From Gammaproteobacteria bacterium Ga0077536 (lineage in GTDB: Bacteria; Pseudomonadota; Gammaproteobacteria; Ga0077536): DNA of 36,308 nt. Under the pieces are notes generated by a model. The model was not told where the DNA came from. It did no database searches and saw only the letters and a program-made list of their open reading frames with translations. The DNA is taken from assembly GCA_001464935.1 (NCBI GenBank), contig LNEL01000012.1, positions 1 through 36,308 of the forward strand, read 5' to 3'. Positions within the stretch are counted from its first letter, which is position 1, and each line of letters opens with the position of its first letter. The position numbers were made by a program, and so were the translations under genes. This document shows positions 1 to 9,395 of the stretch, one piece after another.

Positions 1-185
1 TCGCCTTCGAGCAGCGACTTGATCTGATAGATGCGGCCACGCGGTCCGTCGCGCTCGTCGCCCAGCAACTGATAGGTCGGGCAGGTCGCATTGCAGAAGC
101 CGCAGTGCACGCAACTGCGCAGGATCGCCTCGGCTTCGGCACCCTCATGGGTGGCGAGGATTGAAGGTCGCAGGACCGCTCGCAT
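1..185 (-). CDS. glcF: Glycolate oxidase iron-sulfur subunit GlcF, N-terminal part (runs off window)
   Basis: The first 61 complete codons are visible; the rest lies beyond the left edge. The ATG is at 185-183, one base after the glcE stop, so the two are translationally coupled. Residues 25-36 read [12 protein letters not shown], a CxxCxxCxxxCP 4Fe-4S motif, followed by a [24 protein letters not shown] segment typical of the GlcF family. In the family, GlcF passes electrons from the flavin subunits GlcD/GlcE of membrane-associated glycolate dehydrogenase to the quinone pool. Assignment rests on the N-terminus and on glcE next door. The second cluster and the C-terminal cysteine-rich domains cannot be checked here. 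Confidence 0.9.
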   Translation of the reverse strand, partial: MRAVLRPSILATHEGAEAEAILRSCVHCGFCNATCPTYQLLGDERDGPRGRIYQIKSLLEG

Positions 186-186
186 G

Positions 187-1284
187 TCAGACTCCGGCGC
201 GGGCGCTGCCCGCATTGAACAGGCCCAACGGATCGAACGCGGCCTTGATGCGCATCTGCAGCGCGCGCTGTGGGGCCGACAGCGGCGCGAACTCGTCATC
301 GACCGCCGCAAAGAACGGCTGCGCATGGCCACCGGCCGCTCCGGCCGCGGCATGCAGCAGCGCGGCGGGTGCATCGGTCTTGAGCCAGCGCTGTGCACCA
401 CCCCAGTCGATCAGCGTGCGGCCCGGCAGGTCGAGCGGCGGCGTGGCCGGCGGCAGCGACAAGCGCCACAGCGGCGCGGGATCGGCAAAGAACGGCAGGC
501 GGTGGTCGCGCAAGCCCTGCCAGTACGACAGCTCGTTCTCGACTGCGTCGGGCCGCAGCGCGTGCACGGCCTCCTCGACCGCCGGCCGCGAGCCCGCGAG
601 GCGCACGCGCAACAGGCCGTCGTCGACACAGGCGCCATTCACGGGCCAGGCGGTGCGCGCGAGCGCGGTCATGCGCGTCACCGCGGCGGCGGCGTCGAGC
701 GACCAGGCCACGGACACCACGGCCTCGGGCAGCGGCGCGACACGCAGCGCAACCCCGGCAATGGGCCCCAGTGCGCCCCACGCGCCGGTCACGAGCCGTG
801 ACACGTCGTAGCCCGCGACATTCTTCATCACGCGGCCACCGAAGTGCAGCAGACGACCCTCGGCGTCGAGCACGCTGACGCCCAGCACGTGATCGCGCAA
901 CGCGCCCGTATAGGGTCGCGCCGGCCCGGACAGGCCGGCACTGACGACACCGCCGAGCGTCGACGCAAAGCCGAAACGGGGTGGTTCGCAGGCGAGCATC
1001 TGCCCGTGTGCGGCCAGTGTCTGCTCGACCACGTCGAGACGGGTGCCGGCACGGGCTTCGATCACGAGTTCGGATGGCTCATAGGCAAGGATGCCGGCGT
1101 AGGCTGCCATCGCCAGCCGCGTCTCGTCGCGCGCGGGATTGAGGAAGGCCTTCGACCCGCCACCGGCGATCTGCAGCGGCCGACGCGCGGCGGCCGCGGT
1201 CCGGAGTTGCTCGGCGAGCGCGCCGAGCGCGGCGGCTGCGACCGGGTCATCCGTCTGCCCGGCGGGAGCGGCGCGCCCGGTCAT
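187..1284 (-). CDS. glcE: Glycolate oxidase FAD-binding subunit GlcE
   Basis: A 365-residue protein of usual GlcE length. The N-terminal half (about residues 20-200) is a PCMH/FAD_binding_4 domain: a [13 protein letters not shown] pyrophosphate-binding loop, then [19 protein letters not shown] and [17 protein letters not shown] segments characteristic of the GlcD/GlcE group. The C-terminus ends in an [10 protein letters not shown] motif, as expected. With GlcD and GlcF it oxidises glycolate to glyoxylate, feeding quinones. The gene starts 6 bp after the aroC stop and ends one base before glcF. Usually glcD precedes glcE; here aroC does, so glcD must lie elsewhere or beyond glcF. Confidence 0.93.
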   Translation of the reverse strand: MTGRAAPAGQTDDPVAAAALGALAEQLRTAAAARRPLQIAGGGSKAFLNPARDETRLAMAAYAGILAYEPSELVIEARAGTRLDVVEQTLAAHGQMLACEPPRFGFASTLGGVVSAGLSGPARPYTGALRDHVLGVSVLDAEGRLLHFGGRVMKNVAGYDVSRLVTGAWGALGPIAGVALRVAPLPEAVVSVAWSLDAAAAVTRMTALARTAWPVNGACVDDGLLRVRLAGSRPAVEEAVHALRPDAVENELSYWQGLRDHRLPFFADPAPLWRLSLPPATPPLDLPGRTLIDWGGAQRWLKTDAPAALLHAAAGAAGGHAQPFFAAVDDEFAPLSAPQRALQMRIKAAFDPLGLFNAGSARAGV

Positions 1285-1290
1285 GGTGGC

Positions 1291-2388
1291 TTACGGCAGC
1301 CGGCTGATGTCCGGCGTCGGCGGCCGGACGTCGGCATTCTGTGCGCGATGACGCAGGGCATGGTCCATCAGCACCAGCGCGAGCATCGCCTCGGCGATCG
1401 GCGTCGCGCGAATGCCGACGCAGGGGTCGTGCCGCCCCAGCGTTGCGATGTCGGTGGCAGCGCCGTGACTGTCAATCGTCGTGCCCGGCAGGCGAATGCT
1501 GGACGTCGGCTTCAACGCGATGCTGACGAGAATGTCCTGACCGGTCGAAATACCGCCGAGCACGCCACCGGCGTGATTCGATTTGAAGCCATCGGGGGTG
1601 AGCTCGTCGCGATGTTCGGTGCCGAGCTGCGCGGCGGACTGGAAGCCGTCGCCGATTTCGACGCCCTTCACCGCGTTGAGGCCCATCATCGCTTTCGCGA
1701 TGTCGGCGTCGAGCCGATCGAACACCGGCTCGCCCCAGCCCGGCGGCGCGCCGCTCGCGATCACGTTGACGCGCGCGCCGACCGAATCGCCGCTCTTGCG
1801 CAGCCGATCCATGTAGGCCTCGAGCTCAGGCACGCGCGCCGGATCGGCGCAGAAGAACGGGTTCGAATCGACCGCGTCGAGATCTGTGCACCCGAGTTGC
1901 AGCGGGCCGAGTTGCGCGAGATAGCCGCGGACCGTCACGCCGTAGCGCTCACGCAGCCACTTCTTGGCGATGCCGGCCGCGGCGACGCGCACGCAGGTTT
2001 CACGCGCGGACGCGCGGCCGCCGCCGCGATGATCGCGCACGCCATACTTGTGCATGTACGTGTAATCGGCATGCCCCGGCCGGAACGCATCCTGGATGGC
2101 CGAGTAATCCTTCGATTTCTGATCGGTGTTCTCGATCAGCAGCCCGATCGGGGTACCCGTCGTCACACCGTTGAACACCCCCGACAGGATGCGCACCTCG
2201 TCCGGCTCTCGGCGCTGCGTGGTGTGGCGTGACTGGCCGGGTTTGCGGCGGTCGAGATCGTGCTGCAGATCGGCCTCGCACAGTGCGAGTCCCGGCGGGC
2301 AGCCGTCGACGATACCAACGTAGCCAGGCCCGTGGCTTTCGCCCGCGCTCGTGACCGTGAATAGAATTCCAAAAGTGTTACCTGACAT
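1291..2388 (-). CDS. aroC: Chorismate synthase
   Basis: A 365-residue protein matching the family's usual length. It converts 5-enolpyruvylshikimate-3-phosphate to chorismate, the last shikimate-pathway step, using reduced FMN. The N-terminus has the [21 protein letters not shown] signature. Further on are RRKPGQS, the [10 protein letters not shown] segment and the [12 protein letters not shown] signature, all hallmarks of chorismate synthase. Start ATG is 2388-2386. prmB lies upstream (62-bp gap) and glcE 6 bp downstream. prmB-aroC adjacency is common in gammaproteobacteria, whereas glcE after aroC is not something I recognise as standard. Confidence 0.97.
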   Translation of the reverse strand: MSGNTFGILFTVTSAGESHGPGYVGIVDGCPPGLALCEADLQHDLDRRKPGQSRHTTQRREPDEVRILSGVFNGVTTGTPIGLLIENTDQKSKDYSAIQDAFRPGHADYTYMHKYGVRDHRGGGRASARETCVRVAAAGIAKKWLRERYGVTVRGYLAQLGPLQLGCTDLDAVDSNPFFCADPARVPELEAYMDRLRKSGDSVGARVNVIASGAPPGWGEPVFDRLDADIAKAMMGLNAVKGVEIGDGFQSAAQLGTEHRDELTPDGFKSNHAGGVLGGISTGQDILVSIALKPTSSIRLPGTTIDSHGAATDIATLGRHDPCVGIRATPIAEAMLALVLMDHALRHRAQNADVRPPTPDISRLP

Positions 2389-2450
2389 GGCGCGCGTAGT
2401 GTAGTGCGCATCGGCCGCGGATTCACGCCCGCGACCGCAGGCGAGCCGAA

Positions 2451-3332
2451 TCAGTCGAACACCAATTCACTTCTTTTCAGCACGGAAATGCCGTCACCGC
2501 CGTGCTCGAGTTCGACCCACGTGAACGGCAGGCGGGGAAAGGCCGCCGCCAGTGCATCTGACGTCGCGCCGGTGTCCATCACCAGTACACCGTCCGCGCC
2601 CAGTCGCGGCGGCAGACCTGCGAGCAGGCGCCGCACGACGTCGAGCCCGTCTGCACCGGCGACCAGCGCTCCGGCCGGCTCGCGCAGGTACTCGTCGGGC
2701 AGTTCGTCGTATTCGGCCTGCGGGACGTAGGGCGGATTCGCGAGGATGAGATCGTATGGATCGCCCGGCGGCGGAAAGATATCGGCCAGATGGAACTGCA
2801 CGCGATCGGCAACGCCCAGCCGCGCGGCGTTCGCGCGCGCCACGGCCAGCGCCTCTTCGGAAATATCGGTGGCGTCGACGATGCAGTCGGGCAGCGCCAG
2901 CGCCGCGGCAATCGCGATGCAGCCGCTGCCGGTGCCGACATCGAGCACACGACGCACGCGCGTCGCCTCGACCCAGGGTTCGAAACGCGCGCGGATCAGC
3001 TCGCCGATCGGTGACCGCGGCACGAGCACATGCTCGTTGACGAGAAACTCGTGCCCCACGAACCACATGCGGCCAGTCAGGTAGGCCGCCGGCCGGCGGG
3101 TGTCGATGCGGGCCTGGACCAGCGCCTCGACCGCTGCCGCGCGCGCGGCGTCGACCGCGGTGTCGAGCGTCGCGTCGTCGACATTGAACGGCAGGTCCAG
3201 CGCGTGAAAGACGAGAAACACCGCCTCGTCGCGCGCATTGTCGGTGCCGTGCCCATACACGAGCCGCGCCCGCCGGAAGCGCCGCTCGGCGTTCAGCACG
3301 AGGCGGCGCGGCGTCAACTGACGCGGCGGCAT
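2451..3332 (-). CDS. prmB: Ribosomal protein L3 N5-glutamine methyltransferase PrmB
   Basis: A 293-residue SAM-dependent methyltransferase of the PrmB/HemK group, which methylates a glutamine of ribosomal protein L3. The N-terminal helical part has [13 protein letters not shown] and the middle has [21 protein letters not shown], both close to E. coli PrmB as I know it and different from PrmC. The SAM site is [17 protein letters not shown], and the catalytic NPPY motif lies in [18 protein letters not shown]. The gene starts 13 bp after htpG and precedes aroC. The main alternative, PrmC (release factor methylase), is less likely given the YGHGTDN and PRSPIGEL segments and the aroC neighbour. 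Confidence 0.94.
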   Translation of the reverse strand: MPPRQLTPRRLVLNAERRFRRARLVYGHGTDNARDEAVFLVFHALDLPFNVDDATLDTAVDAARAAAVEALVQARIDTRRPAAYLTGRMWFVGHEFLVNEHVLVPRSPIGELIRARFEPWVEATRVRRVLDVGTGSGCIAIAAALALPDCIVDATDISEEALAVARANAARLGVADRVQFHLADIFPPPGDPYDLILANPPYVPQAEYDELPDEYLREPAGALVAGADGLDVVRRLLAGLPPRLGADGVLVMDTGATSDALAAAFPRLPFTWVELEHGGDGISVLKRSELVFD

Positions 3333-3345
3333 ACCGGCGTCCCGC

Positions 3346-5208
3346 TCAGGCCGCCGCGTCGACGAGCAGGCGGTTCACGCGCTGCACGAATCCGGCCGGA
3401 TCCTCCAGCCGCCCGCCTTCGGCGAGCACGGCCTGTTCGAACAGCACGAGGGCGAGTTGCGCGAAGCGATCCTCGTCCGGCTCGACGTCGAGCCGCTGCA
3501 ACAGCGGATGCGCGAGATTGACTTCGAGCACACGCTGATCGGGCGGCACTTCCTGGCCGGCGGCGCGCAGGATCCGCTGCAGGTTCGCGCTCATGCCGTG
3601 GTCCTCGCCGACGAGGCAGGCAGGCGAATCGGTGAGCCGCGTCGATTTGCGCACCGACGAGGCCTTGCCGTCGAGCGCCTTGCGCAGCCGTTCGACTAGC
3701 GGCGTCGCGGCTTCATCTGCGTCGTCCTTGTCCGGCTCGTCACCCGGCAGTTCGAGTTTGCCGAGCGTCACCGACTTCAAAGGCTTGCCGTCGAACTCGG
3801 TCAGATGGGTCACGACCCACTCGTCGACCGGGTCGCTCAGCAGCAATACTTCGACGCCACGTGCGCGGAACACTTCCAGATGCGGGCTGGCCTTCGCCGT
3901 CGCGTGGCTGTCGGCGGTCAGGTAATAGATGGCCTTCTGCCCTTCCTTCATGCGCCCGACATAGGCTTCGAGCGACACGGCCGGTTCGGCGCGGTCGTCG
4001 TGCGTGCTGGCAAAGCGCAGCAGTTTCGCAATCCGCTCGCGGTTCGCGTGATCCTCGATCACGCCTTCCTTCAGCACGCGGCCGAACGGCGCCCAGAACT
4101 TCGCGTAATCATCACCGCCCGCGAGACTTTCGATCAGGCCCAGGATCTTCTTCACCGACGCGCCGCGGATCGTGTCGATCGCCTTGTTCCGCTGCAGCAG
4201 TTCGCGCGACACGTTCAGCGGCAGATCGCGCGTGTCGACGATACCGCGCACGAATCTGAGGTAACGCGGCATCAGCTGCTCGGCGTCCTCCATGATGAAC
4301 ACGCGCTGCACGTAGAGCTGAACGCCGCGCTTGGAATCGCGCTCGAACAGGTCGAACGGCGGACGGCCCGGGATGAACAGCAGCGTCGTGTACTCGAGCT
4401 TGCCTTCTGCCTTCGTGTGCACCCACGCGAGCGGATCTTCGAAATCGTGGGCAACGTGCTTGTAGAAGGACTTGTAGTCGTCGTCGCTGATGTCCTGCTT
4501 GTTGCGCAACCACAGCGCGGTGGCCGCGTTGACGGTCTCGCGGCCCTCCGCGTTCTCGCCTTCCTGCGGCAGGCGGATGGGCGTCGAAATGTGATCGGAA
4601 TACTTCTTGATGAGCCCGCGCAGGCGGTAGCTGTCGGCGAAATCGCGGGCGTCTTCCTTCAGGTGCAGCACGATCTCGGTGCCGCGCGTCGGGCGCTGCC
4701 AGTTCTCGACGGTGAATTCACCGCGCCCCGCCGATTCCCAGCGCACACCGCTCTCGACCGGCGTGCCGGCCTTGCGGGAGTACACGGTGACCTTGTCGGC
4801 GACGATGAAGGCCGCGTAGAAGCCGACGCCGAACTGGCCAATCAGTTGCGAGTCCTGCCGGGCGTCGCCGCTCAGCGCGCCGAAGAACTCCTTGGTGCCT
4901 GACTTCGCGATCGTGCCGAGGTGGTTGACCGCTTCTTCGCGCGTCATGCCGATGCCGTTGTCGCGAATCGTCAGCGTGCCCGCCTCGCGGTCGAAATCGA
5001 TGTCGATCGCCATCTCGGCGTCGCCGTCGTACAGCGCTTCGTCGGACAGCGCGGCGAAGCGCAGCTTCTCGATCGCGTCGGACGCGTTCGACACCAGTTC
5101 GCGCAGAAAGATCTCGCGATTGCTGTAGAGGGAATTGATGACGAGGTCGAGGAGTTGGTTGACTTCGGACTGGAAGCCTAGGGTTTCCTGCTGGGTCGGG
5201 CTGGTCAT
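3346..5208 (-). CDS. htpG: Chaperone protein HtpG (Hsp90)
   Basis: The start is placed at the ATG at 5208-5206 (MTSPTQQETLGFQSEVNQLL), giving 620 residues, the normal HtpG length. The frame stays open upstream to 5481, but that extension is low-complexity, unlike Hsp90, and crosses the heat-shock promoter. The N-terminal GHKL ATPase domain shows LRELVSNASDAIEKLR, DNGIGMTREEAVNHLGTIAKS and GQFGVGFYAAF. The middle domain carries the catalytic-loop region around NVSRELLQ, and the C-terminal dimerisation domain is complete. HtpG is an ATP-dependent cytosolic chaperone. It is the first gene of a probable htpG-prmB-aroC-glcE-glcF run and is driven by a sigma-32 type promoter (see 5244-5272). Confidence 0.97.
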   Translation of the reverse strand: MTSPTQQETLGFQSEVNQLLDLVINSLYSNREIFLRELVSNASDAIEKLRFAALSDEALYDGDAEMAIDIDFDREAGTLTIRDNGIGMTREEAVNHLGTIAKSGTKEFFGALSGDARQDSQLIGQFGVGFYAAFIVADKVTVYSRKAGTPVESGVRWESAGRGEFTVENWQRPTRGTEIVLHLKEDARDFADSYRLRGLIKKYSDHISTPIRLPQEGENAEGRETVNAATALWLRNKQDISDDDYKSFYKHVAHDFEDPLAWVHTKAEGKLEYTTLLFIPGRPPFDLFERDSKRGVQLYVQRVFIMEDAEQLMPRYLRFVRGIVDTRDLPLNVSRELLQRNKAIDTIRGASVKKILGLIESLAGGDDYAKFWAPFGRVLKEGVIEDHANRERIAKLLRFASTHDDRAEPAVSLEAYVGRMKEGQKAIYYLTADSHATAKASPHLEVFRARGVEVLLLSDPVDEWVVTHLTEFDGKPLKSVTLGKLELPGDEPDKDDADEAATPLVERLRKALDGKASSVRKSTRLTDSPACLVGEDHGMSANLQRILRAAGQEVPPDQRVLEVNLAHPLLQRLDVEPDEDRFAQLALVLFEQAVLAEGGRLEDPAGFVQRVNRLLVDAAA

Positions 5209-5243
5209 GGGCTCTGTGCTCTGTGCTGCTGAGGAAGTCAGCG

Positions 5244-5272
5244 TAATGGGGATCGCGGCGCCTGGTTTCAAG
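5244..5272 (-). promoter_or_regulatory. Sigma-32 (RpoH) heat-shock promoter of htpG
   Basis: On the minus strand the sequence reads CTTGAAA (5272-5266), then a spacer, then CCCCATTA (5251-5244). CTTGAA and CCCCAT are separated by 15 bases. Both boxes match the E. coli sigma-32 consensus (CTTGAA, N13-17, CCCCATNT) almost perfectly. The expected transcript start is roughly 30 bases upstream of the htpG ATG at 5208. No competing sigma-70 boxes are evident here. Function is inferred from the match and the heat-shock gene downstream. Confidence 0.88.
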
Positions 5273-5315
5273 AGGTCAGCACCGGGGCGGGCGCTTCGTC
5301 CGCGCGCCGGGCGGC

Positions 5316-5324
5316 TGGTATATT
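5316..5324 (+). promoter_or_regulatory. Possible extended -10 promoter for the TPR lipoprotein / mutS
   Basis: The plus strand reads TGGTATATT, i.e. a TGN extension followed by TATATT (5319-5324), 37 bp before the TPR-lipoprotein ATG. No good -35 hexamer exists at 16-18 bp, as is typical of extended -10 promoters. It lies back to back with the htpG heat-shock promoter in the 152-bp divergent gap. Inferred from sequence match only. Confidence 0.45.
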
Positions 5325-5360
5325 GACCGTCCATGTCCCGGATGACCATCCATCGCCCCG

Positions 5361-5894
5361 ATGCAGCCGCCCGTCCATCACCCGATTGCCCGTTCCACCC
5401 TGCCGCGACGGATGTGTCTGTTCGCCGTGCTGGCCCTGCTCTGCGGCTGTGCCAGTCAGGGCGGTGGTGCCCCACCGGCAACGCCGACGTCGGCGGACAT
5501 TGCGCCCGATCCGGCCGCGACGCTTGCGCTGGCCGACAAGGCCTACTCGGGTGAAGACTGGGCGCGTGCCGAGTCGGCCTACCTGACCGCCGCGCGCGGC
5601 CTGCCCGCCGATCCCGAACCGTGGTTCAAGCTCGGCAACGTCTATTTCAAGACCGGCCGTCATGATTTCGCCGCGCGCGCCTATGAACAGGCGCTGCGCC
5701 GCGCCCCGGGCCACGCGAAGGCCTGGCACAACCTCGGGGTCGTGCGTCTGCACCAGGCCGATGACAGCTTCGAACGCGTGCTGACCGGCGCCGAGCCGCA
5801 CGACGGCGCGCTCGACGAGCGCGCGCAGCAGATGCGCGACATCCTCGACGACGCGATCGAACCGACCGCGGTCGGCCCCGGCTCGGCCCCCTGA
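5361..5894 (+). CDS. Putative TPR-repeat lipoprotein
   Basis: A 177-residue protein of unknown role. The N-terminus has basic residues, then [10 protein letters not shown], a lipoprotein signal with the likely lipidated Cys at residue 30. The Met at residue 18 is an alternative start, but it would leave only a 12-residue leader, so the start at 5361 is preferred. Residues about 50-120 form TPR-like helical repeats ([30 protein letters not shown] region, then [28 protein letters not shown]). TPR lipoproteins usually act as protein-interaction scaffolds in the periplasm or outer membrane. It ends 14 bp before mutS, so the two are probably co-transcribed. No specific function can be given. Confidence 0.75.
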   Translation: MQPPVHHPIARSTLPRRMCLFAVLALLCGCASQGGGAPPATPTSADIAPDPAATLALADKAYSGEDWARAESAYLTAARGLPADPEPWFKLGNVYFKTGRHDFAARAYEQALRRAPGHAKAWHNLGVVRLHQADDSFERVLTGAEPHDGALDERAQQMRDILDDAIEPTAVGPGSAP

Positions 5895-5908
5895 CCGCGT
5901 TCGCGACG

Positions 5909-8482
5909 ATGACTGCCCCTGTCACTCCCGCACCGGCGGCGCGGCATACGCCCTCGATGCAGCAATATCTTGGCATCAAGGCCGAGTACCCCGATCGCCT
6001 GCTGTTCTTCCGCATGGGCGACTTCTACGAACTGTTCTTCGACGATGCGAAGCGCGCTGCGCAACTGCTCGACATCACGCTGACGAGCCGCGGCGAAAGC
6101 GGCGGCGAGCGCATTGCGATGGCGGGCGTGCCCTATCACGCCGTCGAACCGTATCTCGCACGTCTGCTGAAACTCGGCGAGTCGGTGGTGATCTGCGAGC
6201 AGATCGGCGATCCGGCCACCTCGCGCGGGCCGGTCGAGCGGCGCGTCACCCGGATCCTGACGCCGGGCACCGTCACCGACGAAGCATTGCTCAGCGAACG
6301 CCACGACACCCTGCTCGCGGCCCTCCAGATTGAGCGCGATGGGCGGGGCCCGCGCATCGGACTGGCCTGGCTGGACGCGGCGAGTGGTCGCAGTCGCGGC
6401 ATGCTGCTCGACAGTGACGCCGCGCTGGCCGCGCAGCTCGCGCGCCTGCGCCCCGCCGAACTGCTGCTGCCGGACGACCTGGTCATCGCCGAGCTCGGCG
6501 TCACGCGCTGCCAGCGGCGCGCGCCGTGGCACTTCGAACAGCGCGCGGCCCTGCGCCGCATCGGCGACTACTTCGGGGTGACGAGTGTCGGCGCGCTTGG
6601 CCTGGACACCGGCGGGCCGTTGACCGGTGCGCTCGGCGCGTTGCTGCTGTACTGCGAGGAGACGCACTGTGGCCGCCCGCCGCATCTGCAGACCTTCCAG
6701 CTCGAACACGCTGACGACCACATCGCGCTCGACCCCGCCACGCGCCGTCATCTCGAACTCACGATCGGGCCGGACGGCGACGAGCGGCATACGCTAGTCG
6801 AACTGCTCGACAGCACGTCCAGCGCGATGGGTGGCCGCCTGTTGCGACGCTGGCTCAATCAGCCGCAGCGCGATCACCACGAGCTCGGCCTGCGCATCCA
6901 GGCGGTCGACACGCTCGTCGGGCATGCCGGCCTCGACGCGCTGCGCGCGCAGCTGCGGCAGGTGTGCGATCTCGAGCGCATCGTCACGCGCGTGACCCTC
7001 GGCAGCGCGCGTCCGCGCGAGCTCGCACAGCTGCGCCAGACCCTGCGCCTGCTGCCGGCGCTGGGTGCCCGGCTCGCCGCGCTCGACAGCCCCCGCCTGG
7101 CGTACCTGCGCGCACGCTGTGGCGAACACCTGGCACTGGGCGAACTGCTGACCCGCGCGGTGGCCGAGTCGCCACCGGCGCTGCTGCGTGACGGCGGAGC
7201 CATCGCGCCGGGCTATGACGGCGAACTCGATGAACTGCGGCGCATGGCCTTCGATGCCGACACCTTCCTGCTCGAACTCGAACAGCGCGAGCGCGCGCGC
7301 GTCGGCATCCCGACCCTGAAGGTCGGCTACAACCGGGTCCATGGCTATTACATCGAGCTCGGGCGCAGCAAGGGCGCGGCAGCGCCGGCCGACTACATTC
7401 GTCGCCAGACGCTCAAGAGCGCCGAACGTTACGTCACGCCCGAGCTGAAGGCCTTCGAGTCGCGCATTCTGCGCGCTCACGAGCAGGCGAACCTGCGCGA
7501 GCGTCAGCTCTACGAGGCGCTGTTGCAGTCGATCTGCGCAGAGCGGCGGGCGCTGCAGGACACGGCCGCCGCGCTCGCCGAAATCGATGTGCTCGCGGCA
7601 TTCGCGGAGCGCGCCGAAACGCTGTCGTTCCGGGCGCCGGCGTTCAGCGACGAGCCCGGCATCGACATCGTGCAGGGCCGTCATCCGGTCGTCGAGCGCC
7701 ACGGCGAGACCCCGTTCGTCGCCAATGACCTGCTGTTCACCGACGAGCGGCGCATGCTGGTCGTCACCGGCCCGAACATGGGCGGCAAATCCACGTACAT
7801 GCGCCAGACCGCGCTGATTGCGATCCTGGCCCACATCGGGAGTTTCGTGCCGGCAGCGAGCGCGCGGTTCGGCCCTATCGATGTCATTTTCTCGCGTATC
7901 GGCGCGTCAGATCAGGTCAGCCGCGGCCAGAGCACCTTCATGGTCGAAATGACCGAGACGGCCAACATCCTGCGCAATGCGACCGCGCAAAGCCTGGTGC
8001 TGGTCGACGAAATCGGGCGCGGCACGAGCACTTTCGACGGCATGTCGCTGGCGTGGGCGGCAGCCGAGCACCTGGCGGTCACGAATCGTGCCTTCACGCT
8101 GTTCGCGACCCATTATTTCGAGCTGACTGCGCTCGCCCACGATCTGCCGACGGTGGTCAATGTGCGCATGGACGCCGTCGAGCACGAAGAGCAGGTGGTG
8201 TTCCTGCACGCGGTGCGCGAAGGGCCGGCGAACCAGAGTTTCGGGCTGGCCGTCGCGCTGCTTGCCGGCGTGCCGCGCGAGGTGGTGCAGCGCGCGCGCC
8301 GGCGGCTGGCCGAACTGACCGCGCGCCACGCGGATCACGGCCCGCGCGAACAGGCGCCGTTGCCGCTCGCGGCGCCCGTGCCGCCGGCGCTGCAGGCCCT
8401 GCGCGCGACAGACCCCGATCGGCTGACGCCGCGCGAGGCGCTGGACCTCGTCTACCGACTCAAGGGCCTGCTCGAGGATTGA
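5909..8482 (+). CDS. mutS: DNA mismatch repair protein MutS
   Basis: An 857-residue protein, the usual length for proteobacterial MutS. Domain I carries the mismatch-wedging FYE motif in [10 protein letters not shown] (about residues 32-41). The core and clamp domains follow. The ATPase has Walker [15 protein letters not shown] (Gly621 to Thr629 region), then [21 protein letters not shown], Walker [18 protein letters not shown] and the FATHYFEL switch. The C-terminus ends with [14 protein letters not shown], close to the MutS dimerisation region. MutS recognises mismatches and recruits MutL. fdxA lies downstream, a pairing also seen in Pseudomonas. No strong Shine-Dalgarno precedes the ATG. 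Confidence 0.98.
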   Translation: MTAPVTPAPAARHTPSMQQYLGIKAEYPDRLLFFRMGDFYELFFDDAKRAAQLLDITLTSRGESGGERIAMAGVPYHAVEPYLARLLKLGESVVICEQIGDPATSRGPVERRVTRILTPGTVTDEALLSERHDTLLAALQIERDGRGPRIGLAWLDAASGRSRGMLLDSDAALAAQLARLRPAELLLPDDLVIAELGVTRCQRRAPWHFEQRAALRRIGDYFGVTSVGALGLDTGGPLTGALGALLLYCEETHCGRPPHLQTFQLEHADDHIALDPATRRHLELTIGPDGDERHTLVELLDSTSSAMGGRLLRRWLNQPQRDHHELGLRIQAVDTLVGHAGLDALRAQLRQVCDLERIVTRVTLGSARPRELAQLRQTLRLLPALGARLAALDSPRLAYLRARCGEHLALGELLTRAVAESPPALLRDGGAIAPGYDGELDELRRMAFDADTFLLELEQRERARVGIPTLKVGYNRVHGYYIELGRSKGAAAPADYIRRQTLKSAERYVTPELKAFESRILRAHEQANLRERQLYEALLQSICAERRALQDTAAALAEIDVLAAFAERAETLSFRAPAFSDEPGIDIVQGRHPVVERHGETPFVANDLLFTDERRMLVVTGPNMGGKSTYMRQTALIAILAHIGSFVPAASARFGPIDVIFSRIGASDQVSRGQSTFMVEMTETANILRNATAQSLVLVDEIGRGTSTFDGMSLAWAAAEHLAVTNRAFTLFATHYFELTALAHDLPTVVNVRMDAVEHEEQVVFLHAVREGPANQSFGLAVALLAGVPREVVQRARRRLAELTARHADHGPREQAPLPLAAPVPPALQALRATDPDRLTPREALDLVYRLKGLLED

Positions 8483-8513
8483 GGCTGCGGGCCGGCCGTC
8501 GCAGACTCGCCCT

Positions 8514-8550
8514 TCCCTCAACCGGAGGGATATCCATACGCTGGAGTATG
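8514..8550. repeat. Two inverted repeats upstream of fdxA
   Basis: TCCCTC (8514-8519) and GAGGGA (8525-8530) form a perfect 6-bp inverted repeat around a 5-base loop. Immediately after it, CATAC (8535-8539) and GTATG (8546-8550) form a 5-bp inverted repeat around 6 bases. The second abuts the -35 box at 8551. There is no T-run, so a factor-independent terminator for mutS is unlikely. The repeats may be an operator or a transcript-end structure. I do not recognise them as a known factor's site. Confidence 0.4.
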
Positions 8551-8580
8551 TTGGGACTCGCCGCGCCGCATGGCTATAAT
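8551..8580 (+). promoter_or_regulatory. Sigma-70 promoter of fdxA
   Basis: TTGGGA (8551-8556) and a perfect TATAAT (8575-8580) are separated by 18 bp. The expected transcript start near 8587 leaves a leader of about 27 bases before the fdxA ATG at 8614. That leader contains no recognisable Shine-Dalgarno sequence. Together with the 131-bp gap after mutS, this suggests fdxA has its own promoter. Confidence 0.65.
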
Positions 8581-8613
8581 GCGGCCTCCTGAAATCCACG
8601 ACGCGTAGCCAAC

Positions 8614-8937
8614 ATGACTTTCGTAGTGACCGAAAACTGCATCAAATGCAAATTCACCGACTGTGTCGAAGTGTGCCCGGTGGATTGCTTCCACGAAGGC
8701 CCGAACATGCTGGTGATCGACCCCGATGAATGCATCGACTGCACGCTCTGCGAGCCGGAGTGCCCCGCCGAAGCGATCAAATCGGAAGACGACCTCGCCG
8801 ACAACGAACAGATCTACCTGCAGCTCAACGCCGAGCTGGCAAAGGACTGGCCTGTCATCAACGAGATGAAGGAACCGCCCGCCGACGCCGAAGAATGGAA
8901 AGGCGTGGCGGACAAGCTCAAGCACCTCGAGCGCTGA
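8614..8937 (+). CDS. fdxA: 7Fe ferredoxin FdxA ([3Fe-4S][4Fe-4S])
   Basis: A 107-residue cytosolic electron carrier. The cysteine pattern equals that of Azotobacter ferredoxin I: Cys9, Cys17 and Cys50 positioned for the 3Fe-4S cluster, and Cys21, Cys40, Cys43 and Cys46 for the 4Fe-4S cluster, with additional Cys12 and Cys25. The segments [20 protein letters not shown] and [20 protein letters not shown] show this. The C-terminal extension (about residues 57-107) is the usual FdxA tail. It follows mutS, as in Pseudomonas. Its electron partner cannot be told from context. It has its own promoter at 8551-8580. Confidence 0.96.
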   Translation: MTFVVTENCIKCKFTDCVEVCPVDCFHEGPNMLVIDPDECIDCTLCEPECPAEAIKSEDDLADNEQIYLQLNAELAKDWPVINEMKEPPADAEEWKGVADKLKHLER

Positions 8938-9395
8938 GCGCGGCCCGACAAAGCAGCGCCGGCGGCCGCACTCCAGCGACCGCCGGCGCCGGTACCACCC
9001 GAGGCCGTCCATGGCCTGTCCGCGGTGCAGTACCCCCGGATGCCGGCGACTGCCGTCCTGGCCATCGCCGCACCCCGCCCGACATCCCTGTCGAGCGCGT
9101 CCCGAGCTTACGGTGGACCCCGCGTCCTGCCCTAATCGGGTCCGGCGGCCGCGCTGCCAGATGAAATACCCGTAAAATCCGCTATTTGAAGCCAATGCCG
9201 GCGCATCGCCGCGGGCCGGTTCAGCCATCAGGCCCGTTGCGCAGGAAAATTTCCCGCCAAAGTCCCGGCGTTGGGCGCAAGCAGGCGTCACAGATTGTCG
9301 GGCATGCTGCCGACACACTGGTTGGCCCGCAGGCGCACTTCTATACTCCCGACAGCATCCGGGGCCTTTGTCCTACAACCAATCACTGCAAGCCG
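8938..9395. other. 458-bp gene-free stretch between fdxA and the DUF4124 gene
   Basis: No frame here looks like protein. The open frame entering the DUF4124 gene from 9186 (TTG start) encodes a low-complexity leader and is rejected. A perfect 10-bp GC inverted repeat lies at 8956-8965/8980-8989. An AT-richer patch with TAAAAT (9173-9178) is the first hint of a promoter. GGAAAATTTCC (9244-9254) is an 11-bp palindrome. TGTCGG (9296-9301) and CCGACA (9310-9315) form an inverted repeat. A TATACT -10-like box (9342-9347) lies 49 bp before the DUF4124 ATG, without a convincing -35. A small RNA or a long leader is possible but not shown. Confidence 0.4.
8956..8989. repeat. Strong GC hairpin downstream of fdxA
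   Basis: GCGCCGGCGG (8956-8965) pairs perfectly with CCGCCGGCGC (8980-8989) around a 14-base loop, starting 18 bp after the fdxA stop. No T-tract follows, so it is not a canonical intrinsic terminator. It could stabilise the fdxA mRNA 3' end or support Rho-dependent ending. Confidence 0.45.

Noticed and set aside
844..2232. Long plus-strand open frame (462 codons) opposite aroC and glcE
   Set aside because: It is a GC-skew shadow of two clear genes, with no domain features.
5209..5481. N-terminal extension of htpG
   Set aside because: It crosses the sigma-32 promoter and does not resemble Hsp90; the ATG at 5208 gives the family length.
9186..9395. N-terminal extension of the DUF4124 protein from a TTG
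   Set aside because: It would bury the signal peptide behind 70 low-complexity residues; the ATG at 9396 places it at the N-terminus.
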